DNA of 64,000 nt from contig NZ_JARLTC010000032.1 of assembly GCF_029382225.1 (NCBI RefSeq), positions 62,001 to 126,000 of the forward strand, written 5' to 3'. This document shows, piece after piece, positions 1 through 6,927 of this stretch. The notes beneath the pieces are model-generated. The model searched no databases, was not told where the DNA came from, and saw only the letters and a program-made list of their open reading frames with translations. The position numbers and the translations under genes are program-made. Source of the DNA: Spongiactinospora sp. TRM90649. Its GTDB lineage: Bacteria; Actinomycetota; Actinomycetes; Streptosporangiales; Streptosporangiaceae. Position 1 is the stretch's first letter, and each line of letters opens with the position of its first letter.

Positions 1-31
1 GGTGAGCAGGGCAGGCGGGAACGCGCGGTGA
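1..31 (+). CDS. C-terminal end of an upstream gene, probably modA (partial)
   Basis: A frame open from the left edge ends at a TGA at 29-31 that overlaps the GTG start of modB by four bases (GTGA). The visible tail is only about nine residues (ending AGGNAR), so identity cannot be read from it. Position directly before modB and modC suggests the molybdate-binding protein modA. A TGA at 3-5 in another frame is an alternative end. Confidence 0.3.
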   Translation, partial: VSRAGGNAR

Positions 32-882
32 CCACGGAGGTGCGTGAGCCGCTCGATCTCCCCGAGCCCCCCGCGAAGGGCGGGCGGCCCGGCAGGAGCC
101 CCCGTGGGCGGGTGCCGTGGATGCTGGTGGTGCCCGCGCTGCTCGGGCTGGTGTTCCTGATCTTCCCGCTCGCGGGGCTGGTGATCCGGGCGCCGTGGTC
201 GACCATGGGGGAGCGGCTGGCCGAGCCGCACGTGCTGGAGGCGTTGCGGCTGTCCCTGGTCACCGCGACCATCGCCACCGCCGTGTGCGTGGTGCTCGGG
301 GTGCCGCTGGCCTGGTTGCTGGCCCGGGTGCCGTTTCCCGGCCGGGGGCTGGTCCGGGCGCTGGTCACGATTCCGCTCGTGCTGCCACCGGTCGTGGGCG
401 GCGTCGCGCTGCTGCTGGTGCTCGGCCGCAGGGGGCTGGCGGGGCAGTGGCTGGAGACGGTCTTCGGGTTCTCACTGCCGTTCACCACCGCCGCCGTGGT
501 CGTCGCGGAGGCGTTCGTGGCCATGCCGTTCCTGGTGATCAGCGTGGAGGGCGCGCTGCGCGGGGCCGACGATCGGTACGAGGAGGCGGCGGCCACCCTG
601 GGGGCGTCACGCTGGACGATCTTCCGGCGGGTCACCGTGCCGCTGGTCGTGCCGGGAATCGTGGCGGGCGCGGTGCTGTGCTGGGCCCGCGCGCTGGGGG
701 AGTTCGGCGCGACGATCACGTTCGCCGGCAACTTCCCCGGGGTGACGCGCACCATGCCGCTCGCCGTCTACCTGGCGCTGGAGACCGACCCCGAGTCGGC
801 CATCGTGCTGAGCCTGATCCTGCTGGTGGTCTCGGTGGCGATCCTCGCGGGGCTGCGCGACCGCTGGGTGGCGGCCCCGTGA
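28..882 (+). CDS. modB: Molybdate ABC transporter permease ModB
   Basis: Inner-membrane permease of the molybdate importer, 284 residues, normal for the family. A cytoplasmic proline-rich N-terminus (residues 1-28) is followed by about six hydrophobic segments. The coupling motif facing the ATPase is visible around residues 190-215 (EAAATLGASRWTIFRRV, then P and G), the classical EAA loop. The GTG start at 28 overlaps the previous stop, and its own stop overlaps the GTG start of modC, so the genes are translationally coupled. Sulfate or tungstate permeases (CysT, TupB) are related, but length and pairing with a TOBE-containing ATPase favour molybdate. Confidence 0.88.
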   Translation: MTTEVREPLDLPEPPAKGGRPGRSPRGRVPWMLVVPALLGLVFLIFPLAGLVIRAPWSTMGERLAEPHVLEALRLSLVTATIATAVCVVLGVPLAWLLARVPFPGRGLVRALVTIPLVLPPVVGGVALLLVLGRRGLAGQWLETVFGFSLPFTTAAVVVAEAFVAMPFLVISVEGALRGADDRYEEAAATLGASRWTIFRRVTVPLVVPGIVAGAVLCWARALGEFGATITFAGNFPGVTRTMPLAVYLALETDPESAIVLSLILLVVSVAILAGLRDRWVAAP

Positions 883-1922
883 CCCTGCACGCGCGCCTGA
901 TCGTCGAGCGCCCCCGGTTCCGCCTCGATGTCGAGCTGACCGTCGCGGCGGGGCAGGTCGTGGCGCTGCTCGGCCCCAACGGGGCGGGCAAGACCACCGC
1001 GCTGCGCGCGATGGCCGGGCTCACCCCGATCACCGACGGCCGGGTCTACCTGGACGGCAGGCCGCTGCACACCATGCCCGTCGAACAGCGCCCGATCGGC
1101 GTGGTGTTCCAGGACTACCTGCTGTTCCCCCACCTGTCCGCGCTGGACAACGTGGCCTTCGGTCCGCGCTGCCAGGGCGCGTCCAAGCGGGAGTCGCGCC
1201 GCACGGCGGGCGAGTGGCTGGAACGCGTCGGCCTGTCCGAGTACGCCGGGGTCCGCCCGCGCCGCCTGTCCGGGGGGCAGGCCCAGCGGGTGGCGCTGGC
1301 CAGGGCGCTGGCCGTCCATCCGCGCCTGCTGCTGCTCGACGAGCCGCTCGCCGCACTCGACGCGCACACCCGCCTGACCGTGCGCTCCCAGCTCCGCGCC
1401 CACCTGGCCGACTTCGACGGCGCCACCGTGCTGGTCACGCACGACCCCCTGGACGCCATGGTGCTCGCCGACCACCTGGTGGTGATCGAGGAAGGCGCGA
1501 TCGTGCAGCAGGGCACCCCGGCCCAGGTGGCGAGGCGGCCCCGCACCGACTACGTGGCCCGGCTGGTCGGGCTCAACCTCTACCGGGCCACGGCGCACGC
1601 CGAGGGCGTGACGGCGGGCGGCGTGGTGTTCAGCGTCGCCGAGCCGCTGCCGGAGCCCGCCACGGGACCGGTGTTCGTCGCGTTCCGGCCGTCGGCCGTG
1701 GCCCTCTACCGGTCCCGTCCCGACGGCACGCCGCGCAACCTGTGGCGGGCGGTGATCGACGGCATGGAACGCCATGGCGACAACGTGCGGATCCACCTGA
1801 ACGGGCCGATCGCGGCGGGAGCCGACGTCACCCCGGCCGCCGTGGCCGATCTCGGGCTGGCCGCCGGGCAGGAGGTCTGGGCCGCGGTGAAGGCGACGGA
1901 GACGTACGCCTATCCCGCCTGA
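879..1922 (+). CDS. modC: Molybdate ABC transporter ATP-binding protein ModC
   Basis: Cytoplasmic ATPase of the molybdate importer, 347 residues. Start GTG at 879 overlaps the modB stop (GTGA); an open frame extends further upstream but that part is out-of-frame modB sequence. Walker A GPNGAGKTT lies near residues 32-40, the signature LSGGQAQR in the middle, and Walker B LLLLDEP followed by the D-loop. The C-terminal 80 residues resemble a TOBE-type oxyanion-sensing domain, shorter than in E. coli ModC. No molybdate-responsive ModE gene is visible in the window. Confidence 0.9.
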   Translation: MTLHARLIVERPRFRLDVELTVAAGQVVALLGPNGAGKTTALRAMAGLTPITDGRVYLDGRPLHTMPVEQRPIGVVFQDYLLFPHLSALDNVAFGPRCQGASKRESRRTAGEWLERVGLSEYAGVRPRRLSGGQAQRVALARALAVHPRLLLLDEPLAALDAHTRLTVRSQLRAHLADFDGATVLVTHDPLDAMVLADHLVVIEEGAIVQQGTPAQVARRPRTDYVARLVGLNLYRATAHAEGVTAGGVVFSVAEPLPEPATGPVFVAFRPSAVALYRSRPDGTPRNLWRAVIDGMERHGDNVRIHLNGPIAAGADVTPAAVADLGLAAGQEVWAAVKATETYAYPA

Positions 1923-1994
1923 GATCGCGTGATCTCTGATCATTTCCGACCGCCCGAACCCCGGGATAGCCGCAGAGTCGTTCACGAACACGAT

Positions 1995-2022
1995 CTCACT
2001 CGTTCATCATCGATCGAGTGAG
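1995..2022. promoter_or_regulatory. Inverted repeat between modC and the DeoR-type gene
   Basis: CTCACTCG at 1995-2002 is mirrored by CGAGTGAG at 2015-2022, an 8-bp perfect inverted repeat with a 12-base spacer. A smaller palindrome GTTCACGAAC lies at 1980-1989. The position 100 bases before the DeoR-type regulator suits an autoregulatory operator, but a weak modC terminator is also possible; there is no T-run. Confidence 0.4.
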
Positions 2023-2121
2023 CGATCGTTCCAAGCCGCCGCGACATGCTTCCGCAGGGTTCGCCACCTGCGGCCGGACGGTCTATGATCGGATTCGACC
2101 GGACCGTGCGGAGCATGACCA

Positions 2122-2946
2122 TTGAAAGACGTGACGACCGTGGGCGAGACCCAGGCGCCGGGCGACGGCCGCCGTCCGGTGTTCGCCGCCGAGCGCCGCC
2201 GGCGCATCATCGAACTGCTGCGGACCAACGGAGCCGTGTCGTTGCGCGAGCTGGCCGACGCGGTCGGCTCCTCCGAGGTCACCGTCCGGCGCGATCTGCG
2301 CGCCCTTGAGGGCGAGGGGCTGATCAGCCGGCACCACGGCGGCGCGACCCTCCCGGGCGAGTCGTCCAGAGAGCCCTCTCACGCGCAGCGGGCGCAGGTC
2401 TCCGCCGCAGAGAAGGGCGCCATCGCCGACCTCGCCGCCTCTCTGGTGGCCGACGGCGACGCCATCGTGGTCGGCCCCGGCAGCACCACCCAGGAGTTCG
2501 CCAGGCGGCTGACCCGCCACACCGAGCTGGCCGTGGTCACCAACTCGCTGCTGGTGGCGCAGGAACTGGCCGGGTCGCCGCGCATCGAGGTGGTCCTCAC
2601 CGGCGGCACGCTGCGCGGCTCGATCCACGCCCTGGTCGGCAGCGCCGCCGAGCACTCGCTCGCGGGGCTGCGGGTGCGCCGGGCGTTCGTCTCGGGCAAC
2701 GGGCTCACCGCCGAGCGCGGCCTCTCCACGCTGAACATGCAGGTCGCGGGCATGGACCGGGCGCTCGCGGCGGCGGCGGAGGAGGTCGTGGTGCTGGCCG
2801 ACCACACCAAGATCGGCGTCGACACGCTGGTCCAGACGGTCGCCCTGGAGCAGGTCGGCCATCTGGTCACCGACACCGGCGCCCCTGGCGACGTTCTGGA
2901 CGAACTGGGCGTCCGAGGTGTCCGCCTGCACGTCGCCCACGCCTGA
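2122..2946 (+). CDS. DeoR/GlpR-family transcriptional regulator
   Basis: DNA-binding repressor of the DeoR family, which usually senses a phosphorylated sugar. The N-terminal winged helix-turn-helix (about residues 28-80) carries the family pattern LRELADAVGSSEVTVRRDL followed by HHGGA. The remainder is a DeoRC sugar-phosphate sensor domain with the typical GPGSTT motif near residue 114 and a TGGTLR motif. 274 residues if the TTG at 2122 is used; GTG at 2131 or 2140 would shorten it slightly, and no strong ribosome binding site decides. The next gene is a sugar-type ABC ATPase, a plausible target, but no sugar kinase or permease is adjacent. Confidence 0.85.
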   Translation: MKDVTTVGETQAPGDGRRPVFAAERRRRIIELLRTNGAVSLRELADAVGSSEVTVRRDLRALEGEGLISRHHGGATLPGESSREPSHAQRAQVSAAEKGAIADLAASLVADGDAIVVGPGSTTQEFARRLTRHTELAVVTNSLLVAQELAGSPRIEVVLTGGTLRGSIHALVGSAAEHSLAGLRVRRAFVSGNGLTAERGLSTLNMQVAGMDRALAAAAEEVVVLADHTKIGVDTLVQTVALEQVGHLVTDTGAPGDVLDELGVRGVRLHVAHA

Positions 2947-3081
2947 TGTGAGGTAGAAAAGGGGGCTGACGGTAGGTCCGCTGATCGGAATTGATCGTCC
3001 GTGACGGGATCATGGCCCTTCCGTTACTGGATCGTTTCCTCGTCGGATCAGCATCGATCCCAGCGAGTCAGGAAAAGAGCG

Positions 3082-3981
3082 ATGAGCGGTACGGTTCTGC
3101 AAGCCGCCGGGGTGTCGAAGACGTTCGAAGGGGTTCGCGCCCTTGACCACGTCTCCTTCGCCATAGGGCCCGGTGAGGTGCACGCGCTCGTGGGAAGTAA
3201 CGGCGCGGGCAAGTCCACGCTGGTCAAAGTGCTGTCCGGGGTCTACCAGCCGGACGCGGGCGAGTTGCGCATGCACGGCGAGCCGATCGAGTTCGCCGCG
3301 CCCGCCCAGGCCCGCCGCGCCGGTATCGCCACGATCCACCAGGAGAACACTCTCCTCCCACCGATGAGTGTGGCACGCAATCTTTTCCTTGGAAAGGAAC
3401 CGCGCAGCCGATTCGGTTTGATCGACTTCGCCCGGATGCACGCCGAGGCCGATCAGGTCATCCAGTCGTACGGCATGCGCCTCGACGTGCGCCGCCCGCT
3501 CGACTCCCTGCCGCCCGGCACCCGCCAGCTCGTCGCGATGGCCAAGGCCGCCTGGGCGGACGCCCGCGTGATCATCATGGACGAGCCGACGGTCGGCCTG
3601 GATCCGGGGGAGTCGGAGACGCTGTTCCGCGCCATCGCCCGGCTGCGCGACCACGGCCGGTCCGTCATCTACGTCAGCCCCCGGCTGGAGGAGCTCTACC
3701 GGATCTGCGACACGGTGACCGTGCTGCGCGAGGGCAGGGTCGTGCACACCGGGGCCCTGTCCGAGATCGACCGCGTCGGGCTCGTCTCGCTGATGCTCGG
3801 CCGTCCGCTCCGGCAGGCCCCTCCGGGCACCGGCCCCGCCGACGCGCCCGCCGCCTCGCCCGTCGTGGATCTGGGCTCGAAGCCGGTCACGATGAGCGCT
3901 CCCGTCGTCCTCGACACGCCGTCCTCTGGGCTGCACACGCCCAAGCAGACGATGATCCCCACCTGCTGGAGTGCGGGGTGA
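3082..3981 (+). CDS. Orphan half-size sugar-type ABC ATPase with degraded motifs
   Basis: 299 residues, corresponding to the first ATPase half of RbsA/XylG/MglA-type proteins. ATG at 3082 has a good site (AGGAAAAGAG, 3070-3079). Walker A (GSNGAGKST, 38-46), the Q-loop (Q87) and Walker B (IIMDEP, 163-168) are intact. The signature reads LPPGTRQ (143-149) instead of LSxGxxQ, and the H-loop histidine is proline (P190, in VSPRLEE where SHxLEE is expected). The second ATPase half is replaced by a Pro/Ala-rich tail from about residue 240. No permease or binding protein is adjacent. Either a regulatory ATPase-like protein, a weak transporter ATPase acting with distant partners, or a decaying gene. 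Confidence 0.75.
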   Translation: MSGTVLQAAGVSKTFEGVRALDHVSFAIGPGEVHALVGSNGAGKSTLVKVLSGVYQPDAGELRMHGEPIEFAAPAQARRAGIATIHQENTLLPPMSVARNLFLGKEPRSRFGLIDFARMHAEADQVIQSYGMRLDVRRPLDSLPPGTRQLVAMAKAAWADARVIIMDEPTVGLDPGESETLFRAIARLRDHGRSVIYVSPRLEELYRICDTVTVLREGRVVHTGALSEIDRVGLVSLMLGRPLRQAPPGTGPADAPAASPVVDLGSKPVTMSAPVVLDTPSSGLHTPKQTMIPTCWSAG

Positions 3982-4087
3982 AATAACCCCGCTCTTTCCC
4001 GTATCGGACATGTCGGACGTTGTCATGACCCGCCATGCCGGGACATCCTTGAGTGTGACTGGAAAATCGGGCTCCAGAAGGACTGGA

Positions 4088-5221
4088 ATGACCAGAGTTC
4101 AGACTCTCGGAATCATGCGCCGATTAGCCGTCGCCATGCTCGCCCTCCTGTTTATCCCGGTCGCGTTCGCCGTACCGGCGAGCGCGAGCAGCCCCGTAGT
4201 GGCCTGCGGCGACGTCCTCACCACCAGCGTCACGCTGACGACCGACCTGATGTGCCCCGGCGCGGGGCTCACCGTCGACGCCGACGACGTCGTGCTCGAC
4301 CTGAACGGCCACACCGTCACCGGCACGGGCCAGGGGGCGGGGGTGACGGTCGACGGCAACACCGGCACGGTGGTCAAGAACGGCACGATCGTCGGGTTCA
4401 CCACCGGCGTGAACGCCTGGCGGTCCACGATCACGCTGTCCGCCGTCCGCCTCATCGGCACGAACCTGTACTCCAAGGCCAGCACGGTCCAGGTCGGCGG
4501 CACGCTCTCCACCTGCCGCCTGGACGGCCTCGTCTACCGCGAGGGCCAGGGCCTCACCATCGACCGCTGCACCCTGCACGGCGACGCCTGGATCTTCAGC
4601 ACCCGCGGCCCGCTCGCGATCAAGAACAGCGTGCTGTCCGGCGGCAGGCTGGACATCGGCCAGGCCGACAACGGCGAGTACTCGGGCAACGTCTTCGACA
4701 ACTTCCCGGTGTCGCTGGGCATCGAGAGCCGCCGCAACGTGTTCTCCGCCAACCTGTTCAGGAACGCGGTCACCGCGCTGAGCGTGGACGCCGTGATCGT
4801 CCCCGCGAACGCCACCAGGGTCGAGCGGAACGTGTTCTCAGGCAACGACATCGGCATCCGCGCGGAACGGCGGATCCGCAACATCGTCATCCGCAACAAC
4901 CTGTTCCGCGCCAACCGCAGCGCAGGGGCGCTGCTGGAGAACACGGTCACCTCGGCCAGCCCCGACCCGATCTCCGGCAACCTGTTCATCGAGAACGGCC
5001 ACGACCCGAGCGGCATCAGCGACGGCGCCGGCACCCTGGTGCGCGGCGGCCTGCACCTGCGCACCGTCGTCACGGCGCCCGCGCGGATCGCCCTGGAGCG
5101 CAACACCGGCTACGGCAACGCCGGCTACCTGATCTGGGCTCCACCCGGCCAGGTCATCGACAGCGGCGGCAACAAGGGATCCTGCCTGCCGCTCCCCAAC
5201 CCCGACCTGACCTGTTCCTGA
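4088..5221 (+). CDS. Secreted right-handed beta-helix protein, copy 1
   Basis: 377 residues. ATG at 4088 is preceded by AGAAGGA (4077-4083). A signal peptide is clear (basic MRRLAVAML, hydrophobic core, cleavage after ASA near residue 35). The mature protein starts with CGD, contains VLDLNGHTVTG and many short repeats with SxNxF and NNLFRxN patterns, typical of NosD/pectin-lyase-like parallel beta-helices. It ends with a cysteine-containing tail (GGNKGSCLPLPNPDLTCS). Family members bind or cleave polysaccharides or are structural; no catalytic residues can be assigned. It is followed 108 bases later by a paralogue with the same beginning and end. Confidence 0.8.
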   Translation: MTRVQTLGIMRRLAVAMLALLFIPVAFAVPASASSPVVACGDVLTTSVTLTTDLMCPGAGLTVDADDVVLDLNGHTVTGTGQGAGVTVDGNTGTVVKNGTIVGFTTGVNAWRSTITLSAVRLIGTNLYSKASTVQVGGTLSTCRLDGLVYREGQGLTIDRCTLHGDAWIFSTRGPLAIKNSVLSGGRLDIGQADNGEYSGNVFDNFPVSLGIESRRNVFSANLFRNAVTALSVDAVIVPANATRVERNVFSGNDIGIRAERRIRNIVIRNNLFRANRSAGALLENTVTSASPDPISGNLFIENGHDPSGISDGAGTLVRGGLHLRTVVTAPARIALERNTGYGNAGYLIWAPPGQVIDSGGNKGSCLPLPNPDLTCS

Positions 5222-5329
5222 ACCTCTGGCTCCTCGACTTTCTGGCTCCTGAACTCTCTGGACCGCTTTCCCCGGTCCGCGCGGAAGCGTCGGTCCGGCA
5301 TGTCCGCCAACAGTAGGAGAAGGAGATCC

Positions 5330-6448
5330 ATGATCCCGTTACGCCTCCGAGCGCTCACACTCGTGTGCGCGCTCGCAGCCGCCCTCGCGGTGGCTCTGCC
5401 CGCGAGGGCGCACGCCCTGGTGGTGAACTGCGGTGACACGCTGACCGGCAGCGTCACCCTCACCGCGGACCTGACCTGCGCCGGTCACGCGCTCACCGTA
5501 GACGCGGACAACGTGACGATCGACCTGAACGGTCACGAGATCATCGGCAACGGCACCGGCAACGCGATCACCGTCAGAGCACGCAAGGGGATAAGCGTCA
5601 GCAACGGGGTGATTCGCAACTTCGCCAATGGGGTGCACGCCTCGTTCGGTTCCACCGTCGTCCTCACCGGCGTCCGGCTCCTCGCGGCGCGGATCTACGC
5701 GAATCCCGGCGGCAACGTCACCGCCACGGGAAGCCTCAGCACCTGTGCGGTCAGCGGAGCGTCGATGAGCCTGCGCAGCCTCCTGGTCATCCAGGGCTGT
5801 CGCGTGACCGGAACCTTGAGCCTGTCCGAGTCCGGTGGTTCGGCAATCCGCGACAGCGTGCTGACCGATGGCGAGATCACGCTCTTCCAGACCGGCGGAA
5901 GCACCTTCACCGGCAACGTCTTCGACGACTTCCCGGTGTACAACGGGCATGATCTTCGTTCCAACCTGTGGAGGGAGAACGAGTTCAAGAACGCCGCCAC
6001 GGCCTTCATCGCCAGACCGGAGTACCGGCAGGACAGGGCGACCATCGTGGAGAACAACTTCTTCCACGACAACGACATCGGTCTGCACGGCGACGGCACC
6101 CGCAACGTGATCGTGCGGAACAACTTCTTCGCGCTCAACGGCACCGCCGGGATGTACCTGACGAACGACTACCCGATGGTGAGCCCGGACGCGTTGTCAG
6201 GGAACGTGTTCGTCGACAACGGCCGCAGCCCGAGCGGGCTCACCGACCCCGACGGCAACAGCGTACGGGGCGGCATCCACATCAGGACCACCACCGCCGA
6301 CCCGGTGCGGCGGATCACGATCGCCGGCAACTCCGGCAGCGGCAACGGCGGGTACATGATCTGGGCGCCGCCCGGCATGGTGGTGGACGGCGGTGGCAAC
6401 CAGGGCCCCTGCCTGCCGACGCCCAACCCCGACCTGACCTGCTACTGA
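5330..6448 (+). CDS. Secreted right-handed beta-helix protein, copy 2
   Basis: 372 residues, ATG at 5330 behind a strong ribosome binding site (AGGAGAAGGAG, 5316-5326). Signal peptide with cleavage near ARAHA. It parallels the preceding protein: CGDTLTGSVTLTADLTC at the N-terminus, IDLNGHEIIGNGTG, FDDFPVYNG in the middle and GGNQGPCLPTPNPDLTCY at the end, so the pair arose by tandem duplication. The cysteines at both ends are conserved between copies, which suggests disulphides capping the helix. The function is unknown; the pair probably acts outside the cell. It may share a transcript with copy 1. Confidence 0.8.
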   Translation: MIPLRLRALTLVCALAAALAVALPARAHALVVNCGDTLTGSVTLTADLTCAGHALTVDADNVTIDLNGHEIIGNGTGNAITVRARKGISVSNGVIRNFANGVHASFGSTVVLTGVRLLAARIYANPGGNVTATGSLSTCAVSGASMSLRSLLVIQGCRVTGTLSLSESGGSAIRDSVLTDGEITLFQTGGSTFTGNVFDDFPVYNGHDLRSNLWRENEFKNAATAFIARPEYRQDRATIVENNFFHDNDIGLHGDGTRNVIVRNNFFALNGTAGMYLTNDYPMVSPDALSGNVFVDNGRSPSGLTDPDGNSVRGGIHIRTTTADPVRRITIAGNSGSGNGGYMIWAPPGMVVDGGGNQGPCLPTPNPDLTCY

Positions 6449-6451
6449 CGC

Positions 6452-6895
6452 TCAGCTCAGACAGAACTCGTTGCCCTCAGGGTCGCGCATGGTGACCGCG
6501 TAGTAGTCGGCCATGCCGCCGTCGGGGACCACCGACACCAGGGTCGCGCCGAGGCCGGTCAGCCGGTCGGCCTCGGCGTCGATCCGCTCTCTGCGGATCT
6601 CCACCGGCACCGAGCGGCCCTCGGTCAGCCGCACGTCGAGGTGCAGGCGGTTCTTGACGACCTTGGCCTCCGGGACCTTCTGGAACCAGATGGACGGGCC
6701 CACGCCTTCGGGATCGACGATCGCGTCGTAGCCGTCGGGGATCTCCTCGTCGAGCCCCCGGTCGGCCCAGTAGGCCGCCCAGGTGGCGAAGCCGTCGGGC
6801 GGCTCCTCCAGCCGGTAGTGCAGCGCCTCGGCCCAGAAGCGGGCCATCCGGTCGGGGTCGGAACAGTCGAACGTCACCTGGAAGCCACGTGCCAT
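6452..6895 (-). CDS. VOC-family (glyoxalase-like) protein
   Basis: Small vicinal-oxygen-chelate fold protein, 147 residues from the ATG at 6895 (AGGA 8 bases upstream); ATG at 6925 would add ten residues. The N-terminal VTFDCSDPDRMARFWAEAL and C-terminal DPEGNEFCLS patterns match uncharacterised actinobacterial VOC proteins annotated as glyoxalase or bleomycin-resistance-like. The paired beta-alpha-beta-beta-beta modules are recognisable. It lies only 33-60 bases downstream of secA2 on the same strand and is probably cotranscribed, but nothing suggests a role in secretion. Its stop is four bases from the end of the convergent beta-helix gene. Confidence 0.75.
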   Translation of the reverse strand: MARGFQVTFDCSDPDRMARFWAEALHYRLEEPPDGFATWAAYWADRGLDEEIPDGYDAIVDPEGVGPSIWFQKVPEAKVVKNRLHLDVRLTEGRSVPVEIRRERIDAEADRLTGLGATLVSVVPDGGMADYYAVTMRDPEGNEFCLS

Positions 6896-6927
6896 GCGAC
6901 CGATCCTGCCCGGCCGGACCGACATTT

